Positions 1-12,700 of a stretch of DNA of 64,000 bases are shown in pieces. The position numbers and the translations under genes were made by a program. Each line of letters starts with the position of its first letter. The stretch's first letter is position 1. The notes beneath the pieces are model-generated. The model was given only the letters and a program-made list of their open reading frames with translations, ran no database searches and was not told the DNA's origin. The DNA is from Neocallimastix lanati (nom. inval.) (lineage: Eukaryota > Neocallimastigomycota > Neocallimastigomycetes > Neocallimastigales > Neocallimastigaceae). The stretch covers positions 540,001 to 604,000 of the forward strand of contig JACVTC010000115.1 in NCBI GenBank assembly GCA_016946835.1, written 5' to 3'.

Positions 1-1473
1 TGTATTAAATTATATATGATATAAAATTATTAAATTCTAATAATATGAAAGGTTATACAAAGAAAATCTATAAAATAATTTAAAATTTAAAAATTTTACA
101 TAAAAAATAATAATAATATAAATAAATAATGGAAAAAAAAAATAATATTAATACATAATATATAGAAATTTATTTTATATTAAAAAGAATTATATTAATT
201 TTATTGATTAATTTAAATAATTTTTAATAAATATAAAAGTATTTTTTATATATTAAAACAATTTTATAAATTTAGAACTATTCTGTTTTAAATTTTATTT
301 AATTGTAATGTTAAATTATAAAAATGAAAATTAGTAAAGACTTATATATATTTATTTGCGTTCTTGATTACTTTTACTAGACTTTTTATTTATTACGTTT
401 ATTATTAAATATAATTAAAATTATATTTATATAATTTTATTTATTTCCAAGTTTTATAATTTCTTATTTTTTACAAAATAAAAAATAAATAATTTAAAAA
501 TTTACAAAATAAATATAAACTGAAAAAATGACATACAATAAATAATAAAGAATTTTTAAAAAATATTCAATTATTATTACTAATTATTTTTTATAAATTT
601 AGTACAAAATACAGAATAATTATGTGAATATATAACATATTTAAAGTTAATTTAATTGAATAAATTTAAATTATTTAATTTAATCTATTAATATTGATAT
701 TATTAATAAATGAAAATAATATTTATTTTAATTTAATCTCTAATATTGATATTATTAATAAATGAAAATAATAATATTTATTTTACCTATATTTCTTATT
801 ATATTTTATTATTTTATTATATATAGAGATATCAAGTATAAAGTATCAAATGTTGGTATTATTTTTAGTTAATTCCTAAAATTCTTTCCACAATAACAAT
901 TTCTTTATACTTGATTAATTAATACAATACTACACATATTAAAAAATAGTTTATTATTGTATATATTAAACCAATCACAATATATTATTTTAAATAATTA
1001 ATATATTTTCAATATATTTTCAATAATTCCTAATTTAAAAATATCATATAAAGTTAAATTTATAATAAATAATAATAATAATTTATATTAATCACATGTA
1101 TTTATACATTTATATATGATTAAAATACTTATATGCTTTACTTTATTAATGATAATATATTCAGTTTTTTTAATTTAAATTATCCTATCTTTTGTCCTTT
1201 ACAAATATATTAAACTTTTTGTTAAATAATAAAGATAGAAGGTGTATAGTAAATCAATTTAGTGATTAAATTTTAAAAGTAAAATATTAGGTAAATTATA
1301 AAATATTATATATATTAAATAAATTGATAAATAAATGAAGATTAATTAAAGCACCATCATTATTTAATTTTAATGATACTATCTTTTATTTGACATTATA
1401 TTTTATCATATATAATGTAATTAAAGTTTAAAATTACATTATAATCTATAATATATATATAATATAACGAAAA
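1..1473. other. AT-rich intergenic region
   Basis: No coding segment or RNA gene is visible. A local tandem duplication of about 50 bases lies near 678-785; both copies carry the motif TTGATATTATTAATAAATG. The last part must contain the promoter and 5' leader of the RBM8A gene, but in such AT-rich sequence no TATA element can be singled out. Confidence 0.6.
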
Positions 1474-1859
1474 ATGGCTGATACTTATGAATTAGATCTT
1501 GAACCAGGAGCAGATGATTTCGCTGAAGATGAAATGATGATTGATAATGGTACTCAATTTTTTTTTACAATTCATCAATGATAATATTTAAAATAAATTA
1601 AAATAAAACATATATATATCAAACACTATTTTATTAATAGAAAATCTTTTATAAATTTTAAATCATTATTACTTATTATACGATATTGATGATGAATATA
1701 TATTTGAATTTATAATATTGATGATGAATATATATTTGAATTTTGATTTATATTAAAATACAATTTAAATTATTTCAATAAAATATTATTAATCATACTA
1801 ATTCAAAATCTTTCTTTTTTTTTTTTACAAACAATAAAATTATTAATAATATTTATACT

Positions 1860-1896
<37 letters not shown>

Positions 1897-3044
1897 ACTG
1901 TAAAAGTTAAATCTCATGCAACCAAAAGGAAGGGTCGTGGTTTTAACGATCACGAAGGTATTCATTGAAATGATAAATTAAATAATTAATTATAAGTTAT
2001 AAATGTTATTATTAAAATAATTTAGTATATATTAAAATAATTTAGTATAAATTATAAATACTTCAAATACTTATTAAAACATTTAAATATCAATTATAAA
2101 CTTTTTTAATATATCCATTTAAATAATACAATTAAAATTATAAATGATATTTTTATTAAATATATAATGAATTATAATGAATTTCAAATAAAAATATATA
2201 TTACTATATTTCAAACATTACTCTTGTTTTTTTCTAAATAAAAAAAAAAAAAAAAAAAAGATAGAGATGAGTTTATGAAAGAAAAATTTGATACTGTTGA
2301 TACTGATACAGCTGGAAATGCTCAAAGATGTAAGTTTTTATTTGTGAGGTTAAAATGAAGAATATTATAATTAAAATATGTCATGCTAATAAATCAAAAA
2401 AAATAAACAAAAAAAAAAAAAAAATTAGCTGTAGAAGGATGGGTTATTATTGTTACTGGTATTCATAAAGAAGCTACTGAAGATGTAGTTGAAGAAAAAT
2501 TTGCTGATTTTGGCGAAATTCAAAATATTACCCTTAACGTTGACAGACGTACTGGTTATATCAAGGTACAGTAATTTTTGATATTTATATATTAAACATA
2601 AATTATTGTTATTATTATTATTATTAATATTATTATTATTTTATAATCATAAATTGTTATTATTGTTGTTTTATATTATTTATTTCCGAAATAATAAAAT
2701 ATGTGTAATATATTTATTTATTTTCTATTTAGGGTTACGCATTATTAGAATTTAAAACTTATAAAGAAGCAAAAGAAGCTATTGATGAATGTGATAATAC
2801 TGATTTATTAGGTCAAACAATTCATTGTGACTTTGCATTTGTTAAAGGTAGTAATTCTAGTAAATCACGGTAAGTTTATAATAAATTATTATTTATAATG
2901 AATTATCAATAGATATAAATATATGTTTTTACTAATGAATGTATTGATATATAAAATAATAAAATTATAATTATAAAAATCTATAGCGATTCAAGACAAG
3001 TAAGAAGAGGTAGAGACAGATCAAAAAGTCCAAGAAGACGTTAA
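1474..3044 (+). CDS. RBM8A: RBM8A/Y14, exon-junction complex RNA-binding protein (6 exons)
   Basis: Y14 pairs with Mago in the exon-junction complex deposited on spliced nuclear mRNA. Exons read 1474-1549, 1895-1957, 2261-2329, 2429-2565, 2733-2869 and 2987-3044, total 540 nt, 179 aa, with all phases closing. The protein starts [16 protein letters not shown], an acidic N-terminus like animal Y14. It has one RRM (about residues 72-152): [16 protein letters not shown], then the family-specific linker [17 protein letters not shown] containing RNP1, then [15 protein letters not shown]. It ends in an Arg/Ser tail ([13 protein letters not shown]). Length is near the family norm of about 175 aa. The start follows a purine-rich context (cgaaaaATGG). 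Introns 1-3 have long A runs just before the acceptor, and intron 1 holds a tandem duplication of about 30 bp near 1683-1742. Identification is very secure; exon borders were inferred from splice signals and phase. Confidence 0.93.
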
Positions 3045-3050
3045 AAATTG

Positions 3051-3124
<74 letters not shown>

Positions 3125-3660
3125 TATACATTTTAGAGGAAAACCAAAATATAACTTAATTGATAATTTATTCCTTTCTTCTCAATATAATATCTTGAAT
3201 TAACAATTCTATTATGTATTTAAAACTTTGATTAAATAAATATTTCATTTATTAATATAATATTCCTTAATTATATTAAAATTAGTTTTTGTTAAAAGAA
3301 ATAATTGAAACTAAATCATGTGTTATATTAAAAATATGTGTTAAAGACAATAATATAAACTATTTACATTTTATCTCGTTGTTTGATTTTTCTTTATATA
3401 TTTATATATATATATATATATATATATTTTAATTCATTATATTACAAATTCTTGTTGTATTTATTATTAGTCGCATTTAGTATAAATACTTATTGATAAT
3501 TCATAAATTTTAAAAACACAGCAATTACTTAATCTAAAAGAAATAAAACTTTTTATTAATTAAAGTTTATTTATTAGATTTAAGAGTCTCATATACTCTT
3601 TTATGATTATCCTTAAATAACAATTTTTTAAAAAGAACAATTTCTACTTTATTATTTCTA
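3045..3660. other. Intergenic region with 50-nt poly(A) tract
   Basis: Immediately after the RBM8A stop come about 50 A residues (3057-3108) and a (TA)n run, then AT-rich DNA. The motif TAAGAGTCTCAT near 3581 is also present, inverted, near 26240, in both cases just outside a copia-type gag relic. It may therefore be element leader or LTR sequence. No gene is seen. Confidence 0.5.
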
Positions 3661-5260
3661 CAATATGTATCAAGAACTTAAATTACAAATAGAGGAACGT
3701 ATTGATAAGACTAACTTCGAAGAATGGAAATTTTTTATTAATAACGTACTTAAATCCAACAAAATTTTAAAGTACGTTAAATCTGATGTGATTGGTGAAC
3801 TTAAAAAGAAACTTAACCCAGATTCATCCAGACGAAACCGAACCTATTGAATATTTCTTACAAGAAGCAGCAAATAAAGTAAACTTCCTAATTTACTTGC
3901 ACTGAATTATTTATTACAATAGAAATATTAATAGCTATGAAGGTGCAATAGATATAGATTTCATTAAACAAAAAGGAAACCAATACAATATTTCCAAATC
4001 CAAGAGAAATTTCAATTCAAAATCCTAGTATTTCCATATCTTTAAAGCACATGAACATAGCACTGACAAGTGCAAATACAATAGTTTAATCAAATTAAAT
4101 AAAAATAAAAATAGCAAAAATAAATCCAATCATAAGAAAGAACCCAAGAATTCTAAATCTAAAATAAAATTTATTTCCAATATCGAACATAAAGAAAAAG
4201 AGTTTGATAATGAAGTCTCTTTTGAAGACTTAAAGGAAAAATATGGCAAAACCGCTGGCTACATTGAAAAAGATAGAAACTGAGAATAAGGAACTCACAA
4301 ACGATAATAAAATAGAATCTTGTATTGCCATCATTGACAAACCACAAAAAAGGAAAACACTCTGGATCTACTATACCAGTGCATCTGAATACATTACCAA
4401 CAACATCAAAGAAGAAAAGATTATCATAAAATGTGTCAACAATTCCTTATGTGAATTCAATGGAGTAAGAGACATTAATAACTATAACATTACATTGGAC
4501 AAGGCCTTCTATTCAAAGGATATAAATAAAAATTTATTGAGTGGTATAAAATGTTAGTAATGGAATGAATTGTTCATTAAAAAGAAAAAATAAAAAGAAA
4601 TAAAAGGTATTCCTTACCTTAAAAATAAAAAATAAAAATAAAAATACTATTAATATAGGAAATTTTGAAGCCAACAAAACTAATACGATTCAAATCGTCA
4701 TCAACAATAACCAAATACCAGCAACTTATATTGATGCAATTTCATATGAAAAATCCATGGATATAAATGATCAGTCTAAAATGCTCTGATATAAAAACCT
4801 TGGTCGTTTCTACAATGAAAACTTAAATAAATACTTAAAATTGCACAATATGAAACCTACAAATTCTTTCGACTGTAAAATCGAGAAACTAGACAGAAAA
4901 CCAAACAACCTGGAAATACCAAAAACTTCCTTACCATTAGAAACTATCCATTCAGACTTAATTTGACCAATTCAGAAATCGTTTACTGACAAAAAATATA
5001 TTCTCACCATAAAAAAAAGTTGGATTTTTCTTTTGGAAAATAAATCTGAAACTTCAGACAATAATAAATTTCTTCAATCATTTAAATAACCAATTCAGTG
5101 AAAAAATAAAAAATTTCATACTGATTATGGATCTGAATATAATAATAAAAAAGCTTTTAATTATTTCAAAGAAGATGGAATTTTTAAATTCTACTCCCCT
5201 CCTAATCCTCAAAATAATGGGATCGCTGAAAGATTCAATTAATTAATTAATATAATTATT
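3570..5260 (+). mobile_element. Ty1/copia-type LTR retrotransposon fossil (gag to integrase)
   Basis: The remains read in order as a copia-type gag with a zinc-knuckle-like remnant (about 3665-4200), an aspartic-protease region (about 4340-4560) and integrase up to the ...NGIAERFN motif near 5235. RT and RNase H are not recognisable downstream, where the DNA becomes featureless. Paired LTRs could not be delimited. The copy is clearly broken, with roughly ten or more interruptions, so it looks old. Confidence 0.7.
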
Positions 5261-6240
5261 TAATAGAACATTTATAAATTAATATTTGTAAATAATTTAT
5301 CATTGAATATTCATGTAATTATAGTAATATAATTTTTATCAATCAATAATAATTAGTAGAATAATTATTTATAATATAAGAATTAATTATTATAATTATT
5401 CATTATTAATAAATAATAATAAATATTATTTAAAATTTATATATAACTAAAATTGAAATTGGAATTGAAATTTTTTATAATTTCAACACTAAAAACTCTA
5501 ATGAAAATATTGAACTATGCATTAGCTGTAACGAAATTCTTAATGATACAATATTTAGTATAAGTATCATATATGATAATCGTAGCAAAAGATATTTATT
5601 TAGAAAAATATAATATTCTAACAACTATAATTATGTTATATATTTATATTATATTTATAGCACTTAATTTAATAAATAAGCATATAATTATTTTTATCAT
5701 AATTTTTATTTATTAAAATAGATTTAATTCTCCAATATTACTTTACTATTTTTAATTAATGCAATAAATTATTAAAAGCATATTAATTCATGTTAAATTA
5801 TTATTAACTTCTCTCGTTTAAAATAAAATTCGCAATAAAATATTTTTATATACGCACTTTTATTAATTATTTATAAGTAATTTAAAAATATTACATTAAC
5901 TAATTAATAAATAATGATTAATACTATATTTTTAATACATTTATAAAAGTCGTTCAGTATAAAACATATTTTAAATTACTCAGTGCTACGAACCTATGGT
6001 ATAAATAATTCTAATTCAACTTAAACAATCTCCCATTTCAATTATGCAAGTATTATTTAATATTAATAAAACAATAAATATTTTCACCAACAACTTAACC
6101 ATTAAAACGACAATAGAAAATGGAGAACTAAATAATAAATTAAAACATACCAAATAAAATTCTATTTCAATAAGGACAACATAAGAAACAACAAAAAAAA
6201 TTTAGAATATATCAGTACCAAAAATGTTAGCTGATCAGTT
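5260..6240. other. AT-rich region, no gene recognised
   Basis: Very AT-rich sequence between a copia fossil and a LINE tail. Short phrases such as the one around 5490-5570 look slightly coding-like but match no family I know. It may be further decayed transposon. Confidence 0.4.
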
Positions 6241-6835
6241 ATTTATGTATTGGATATTTGAATGTTTCACTTTTTCAAATGCTTGATTGAAATCATTAGA
6301 TTTCATCAATGATATTTTCAATGTATTTAAAAGTAAAATAGGGAATTTACCATTATTTTCATCCTATTCATCTATTTTAGAATGTGAAAAGCAAATTAAT
6401 GAATCTATTTTTATGTTCCATCTTGGTGGAATTTTAACTTAAGACGAGCTACAATTTAGTTCTAGAGAACAAAGAAATTTAAAAGAACTTCTATTAAAGA
6501 GTCCAATATTCCATGTATAATTAACCTCGAGGATTATTTTATCAACACGGTACAACCGTTAGTAGCTTTCTTGAGTTACTATTTGATTAGTATATTAAAA
6601 AAAAAAAACGCTTCACAACCAAGAGAGCCAACGTCAAACCGATATGTCGAAGAAGAACCTCTATTACTTGTCCTTCAGGTACATCTTATACAATTAGTAA
6701 TAGTTCTTTACACAACAAATCTATGGAAATTGAATCTCCTGATAATATTTCTCTTGGCTTGAAGGAGAGTTTAACTGTCTCCACACCATCTACATTACAG
6801 ATATTACTCCTTTACTTTGTTTTATTAAATAATTT
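6240..6835 (+). mobile_element. LINE 3' end, decayed copy A
   Basis: Translated pieces match the C-terminal part of the LINE at 36.1-38.0 kb: WIFECFTFSN (compare WIFKCSTYS there), FINDIFNVFKSKIGNLPLF, LGGIL and DELQF. The segment downstream, with MEIESPDNISLGL, resembles the tail of the copy at 23.9 kb. Stops and frame changes are frequent (for instance a stop between LGGILT and DELQF), so it is non-functional. Only the 3' end is present, as expected of 5'-truncated LINE insertions. Confidence 0.6.
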
Positions 6836-7312
6836 TGGTGGAAATGATCTATATTCATATCATAATACAATAATAGCTTTTAAATTTTCTCTTTACTTTC
6901 ACCTCAAAGGGAAGTTGGAACTAAAGAGATACACCGAAAAAACGCGTACTTGAAAATTTTCATCAATAATCCGAATGTTATAGCGCCATTGCTGAACACT
7001 CAGTAAAGCCGTCCATCAGGGTTAATATCCGCCTATGAAATTACGGAAGTGTTATAACAACCATCAGAAGATGTTTTTTTTACAAAAAAAAATATTTGGT
7101 AAATGGTTAGAGATATCATTAAAAGAGTTGCATACAGAAGCAGTATTCATGTAATCTCTTAATTTATCGTTAACAATTAATATTATTAAATAAAATTAAT
7201 AATAAATATAAATAATTTTTTCCACATATAATCTAAAAAAAACTTAATAAAAAAAATTATAATTAATTATTAATTATCAATATCTATAATCTATTTGTTC
7301 TTTTATTTCATA
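6836..7312. other. Unassigned region with a GC-richer patch
   Basis: Sequence at about 6950-7150 is noticeably richer in G and C than its surroundings and may be a relic of another element. No frame stays open for long and no motif is recognised. It is followed by AT-rich DNA leading into the TTTTA array. Confidence 0.35.
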
Positions 7313-7313
7313 T

Positions 7314-8755
7314 ACTTAAATATTTTATTTTATTTATTTATTTTAATTTATTTTATTTTATTTTATTTTATTCAATCTGTACTTTATATTTATATTCTAC
7401 TATTTTATTTTATTTTATTCAATCTGTACTTTATATTTATATTCTACTATTTTATTTTATTTTATTTTATTTTATTTTATTTTATTTTATTTTATTCAAT
7501 CTGTACTTTATATTTATATTCTACTATTTTATTTTATTTTATTTTATTTTATTTTATTTTATTTTATTTTATTTTATTTTATTTTATTTTATTTTATTTA
7601 TTTTATTTTATTTTATTTTATTTTATTTTATTTTATTTTATTTTATTTTATTTTATTTTATTTTATTTTATTTTATTTTATTTTATTTTATTTTATTTTA
7701 TTTTATTTTATTTTATTTTATTTTATTTTATTTTATTTTATTTTATTTTATTTTATTTTATTTTATTTTATTTTATTTTATTTTATTTTATTTTATTTTA
7801 TTTTATTTTATTTTATTTATTTTATTTTATTTTATTTTATTTTATTTTATTTTATTTTATTTTATTTTATTTTATTTTATTTTATTTTATTTTATTTTAT
7901 TTATTTTATTTTATTTTATTTTATTTTATTTTATTTTATTTTATTTTATTTTATTTTATTTTATTTTATTTTATTTTATTTTATTTTATTCAATCTGTAC
8001 TTTATATTTATATTTATTTTATTTTATTTTATTTTATTTTATTTTATTTTATTTTATTTTATTTTATTTTATTTTATTTTATTTTATTTTATTTTATTTT
8101 ATTTTATTTTATTTTATTTTATTTTATTTTATTTTATTTTATTTTATTTTATTTTATTTTATTTTATTTTATTTTATTTTATTTTATTTTATTTTATTTT
8201 ATTTTATTTTATTTTATTTTATTTTATTTTATTTTATTTTATTTTATTTTATTTTATTTTATTTTATTTTATTTTATTTTATTTTATTTTATTTTATTTT
8301 ATTTTATTTTATTTTATTTTATTTTATTTTATTTTATTTTATTTTATTTTATTTTATTTTATTTTATTTTATTTTATTTTATTTTATTTTATTTTATTTT
8401 ATTTTATTTTATTTTATTTTATTTATTTTATTTTATTTTATTTTATTTTATTTTATTCATCTGTACTTTATATTTATATTCTACTATTTTATTTTATTTT
8501 ATTTTATTTTATTTTATTTTATTTTATTTTATTTTATTTTATTTTATTTTATTTTATTTTATTTTATTTTATTTTATTTTATTTTATTTTATTTTATTTT
8601 ATTTTATTTTATTTTATTTTATTTTATTTTATTTTATTTTATTTTATTTTATTTTATTTTATTTTATTTTATTTTATTTTATTTTATTTTATTTTATTTT
8701 ATTAAATCTGTACTTTATATTCTACTATATTATTTTTATTTTATTTTATTAAAAC
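7314..8755. repeat. Long (TTTTA)n pentanucleotide array with interspersed spacer units
   Basis: About 1.4 kb of nearly perfect TTTTA repeats. A spacer containing ATCTGTACTTTATATT interrupts it at about 7374, 7421, 7498, 7991, 8459 and 8706; the copies vary (TTCAATC, TTCATC or TTAAATC at the left, some followed by TATATTCTACTA). Occasional units lack one T and shift the phase. The long open frame across it merely translates the repeat (FYFIL...) and is not a gene. Confidence 0.95.
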
Positions 8756-9541
8756 ATATTGTGATAAAAATAATATTCAAGCCACAATATAATATAAAAC
8801 ATTTAATTAAGAACAATTAAAATGTTACTTTATAATAAAATATATTAATAAAGTTGGAATAATTATAAAAAATTCCTGACTCTTAATAGTATTTTAATTT
8901 ATTTTTTACTTATTTATTTATGTGATATTTATTTATTTATTTATTAATAAATAAATTTATATATATATATGTATAGATTAATTTATTTTATATTTATTTA
9001 TTTATTTATTCATTCATTCATTCATTTATTTTAAAATAGTATTAATGTTCATATTTTATTTTTTATTGATATTTAAATCTAATTAATTTTTAATTATTAA
9101 TAATATAAAAAAAAGAAATATTTATTATAATTTAAAATTTTAATAATATATATAGTTTTATATTTTTATTAATTGAAAGATAAATAATTAGTATAAAAAG
9201 TTTTATAATATTTTTTTCTTTTTTATTTTCAAATTTTCCCATTATTGAAATTTGGGTTAATAATTTCAAAATCAATTCTTTCAAACGAAATTTTATATAT
9301 ATCATTTCTTGACTTCCTTAAAATACGATATAATATTTAAAAAAAAAAAAAAAAAAAAAAAGAATATATATATATATACTCACAATAATAAAAAATTTTA
9401 AAATCTGATTATAATACCACTTTAACAAATAATATTTTTTATTACAGAAAAAAATATAAAAATAACAAAATAATAAAAATAATAATACTAATAAAAATTA
9501 AATAAAATAAAATAAAAAAAATTATTAAATAAAAAGAAAAC

Positions 9542-9573
<32 letters not shown>

Positions 9574-9701
9574 GCAAAATAATTAATATATATAAATAAT
9601 AACTCTGTTTTTATTATTATTATTTTTTTTCATTATTAATCAATAAAGTTTTTAATAATTATTAACCTAATAATATTAATAGTTTTTATGGGAATAAGAA
9701 A
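8756..9701. other. Intergenic region upstream of the myosin gene
   Basis: AT-rich DNA with (TTTA)n, (TA)n, (AAT)n and A-run tracts; no gene seen. An ATG at 9688 opens an eight-codon frame ending at 9714, overlapping the myosin start. Confidence 0.6.
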
Positions 9702-12700
9702 ATGTCTCAAGTAGATTTTTATAATCAAGGAACCAGAGTTTGGTTTCCTGATCCAACGAAAGGTTTTGTCTCAGGTACAGTCCTTTCAAATGAAGAAGTC
9801 GATGGAAAAATTAAAATAGTGTTTGATATCGAAGGAAGAGAAAAAGTAATTATCAGACAATAAATAATATTAATATTTTATATAATTATTCTTTATAATA
9901 TATATATATTTAAATTTTATAAAATATTTTTTATAATATTTATTAACAATAAATTTAAAGCATCATGAACTTCTTTTAACAAAAGAAGAAATGAAACAAG
10001 GTAAAAATCTTCCACAATTAAGAAATCCTCCAGTTTTGGTAATTAAAAGACACTTTTAAATAATTTTTAAAAAATTATAAATATAATATTTATTTATTTT
10101 TTTTCAATAAAATACAGGAAGGTATTGATGATTTAACTTTATTATCTCATCTTCATGAACCAGCTGGTAAAATATATTTATTTTTATACTTATTCATATT
10201 TATTTTAGTTTTTGTACAAATATATTAATGTTATTTATTAATTTTACTATTTATTTGTATTATTGTTTATGATAATATTTATTTTTTACTTTATAATTAT
10301 TTTTACTTTTTTACATTATATCTGCATTCACATTTATATTTAAATGTAATAATATATAAAAATTATTCTATTTAAAACTTTAAAATAAAAATATTATATA
10401 TTACATATTCAGTATTACATAATGTTAAATTAAGATATTCACAAGAACAAATTTATACTTATTCTGGTATTGTTCTTATTGCCTTAAATCCATTTCAAAG
10501 ACTTCCAATTTATACCCACGATATTATGAAAGCATGTATGCTTATTATTAATTTTAAATTTAATGTATATTTATTTATTTATTATTGTTATTATTATTAT
10601 TATTATTATTAATTTATAAAATTATTAAAAAAAAAAAAAAAAACATTAATTTTAAAGTAATATTTAAATCTAAATTTCTTAATTTTATAAATAAAAATAA
10701 ATAATACTAGATTCTGGAAAACGAAGAGGTGAATTAGAACCACATTTGGTAAGAATATTACTTTTGATAATAATTATTAGAAAAAATATATTAATAATAA
10801 ATAAAATAAAGGAATAGAAAACAAATATTTATATTTATTAATAAATAATAATTAAAAAAAGTTTGCCGTAGCAGAAGAAGCATACAGAAATATGTTAAAA
10901 GAAAATCGTAATCAATCTATTATTGTTAGTGGTGAATCTGGTGCTGGTAAAACTCAATCAGCAAAATATATTATGAGATATTTTGCTACAGTAGATGATA
11001 TCGATAAAAGTAGATCTGAACCTGAAAGTGAAGACTTTAGTGGTACAATGAGTGAAATAGAAGAAGCTGTTTTAGCTACAAATCCGATCATGGAAGTAAT
11101 AATCCTTTTAAATAAGTTTTTTTTATCTTTTATTATATTATTATTATAAATTCTATATTATATTCTTATATATTAATTTAATTTTTTTTTATTATAAAAT
11201 TTGTTTCTTATTTATTTTTTTTATTTTTTTTTTAAATTTTTTTTTTTTTTTTTTTATTTTAATGATAATTTTTAATTTTTAATTTTTTTAATTTTTTAAT
11301 TTTTTATTATTATTTCTTTCTTTAACCTTTTTTTTTCCCTTATGATATATATATCATTGGTTATATAAATTATTATAATTATAATTATTATTTTATTTAA
11401 ATTTTAATATTATACATTATGTAAAGGCTTTTGGTAATGCAAAAACTACAAGAAATGATAATTCATCACGTTTCGGTAAATACATTGAAATTCAATTTTT
11501 GAAAGATCCAAATTCACAAAGAGTTAAAATTTGTGGTGCAAAAACAAGAACTTATTTATTAGAGCGCTCACGTTTAGTTTTCCAACCATTAACTGAACGT
11601 AACTATCATATATTTTATCAATTATGTGCTGGTTGCCCAGCTGCTGAAAGAAAGGAATTAGGAATTTCATCATTCGAAGAATATCACTATTTAAATCAAG
11701 GAGGAGAAGGTATAATTCCAGGTGTTGATGATGTTGAAGAATTTGCTATAACTCAAAGAGCTTTATCTGCTATTGGTATACCAGTTTCTTCTCAATGGAA
11801 TATTTTTAGATTATGTGCAGCTCTTTTACATATTGGTAATATTGAAATTATTGACGCTAGAAATGATGATTCTCAAATTAATTCATCTGATCCAGCCTTA
11901 GAAATAGCATGTAAGTTATTAGGTGTATCACCAATTGAATTTAGTAAATGGATCGTTAAAAAACAAATTCGTACTAGAATGGAAACAATTGTTGCTAATC
12001 GTAAAACATATGATGCAATCGTTTGTCGTGATTCTATCGCTAAATTCTTATATTCTAAATTATTCGATTGGCTTGTCGACATGATTAATAAAAATTTAGC
12101 CTATGAAAAAAAATCAAAGGAAGAATTATCTTTTATTGGAGTTCTTGATATTTATGGTTTTGAACATTTCCAAAAGAATTCATTTGAACAATTTTGTATT
12201 AATTATGCAAACGAAAAGTTACAACAAGAATTTAATCAACATGTTTTCAAATTAGAACAAGATGAATACGTAAATGAGAAAATTGAATGGTCATTTATTG
12301 ATTTTTATGATAATCAACCCTGTATCGATATGATTGAAAGTAGATTTGGTATTTTAGCTTTATTAGATGAAGAATGTCGTCTTCCATCGGGTTCTGATAA
12401 ATCTTTAATTTCAAAGCTTTATCAAAAATTTAATAATAAAGAATCAAAATTCTTTAAAAAACCAAGATTTTCTCAAGATGAATTTACTATCGTTCATTAT
12501 GCTTTAGATGTTACTTATCAAGTTGAAGGTTTTATTGAAAAGAATAAAGATACTGTTTCAGATGAGCAATTAGATCTATTACAAAAGAGTTCTAACGATT
12601 TTATTAAAGAGCTTACTCAAATTAAAGATGATGTAGAAATAACTTCACCAGTATCACCAACAAATAGAAGAATAAGTTTAGGATTTAGCTCAATTTCACC

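Noticed and set aside
7295-8752. 485-codon open frame (FYFILFYFIL...)
   Set aside because: It is only the translation of the TTTTA repeat, which has no stop in this frame; no real protein signal.
11873-12082. Minus-strand frame inside the myosin exon
   Set aside because: Lies wholly within a well-supported motor-domain exon; low-quality composition.
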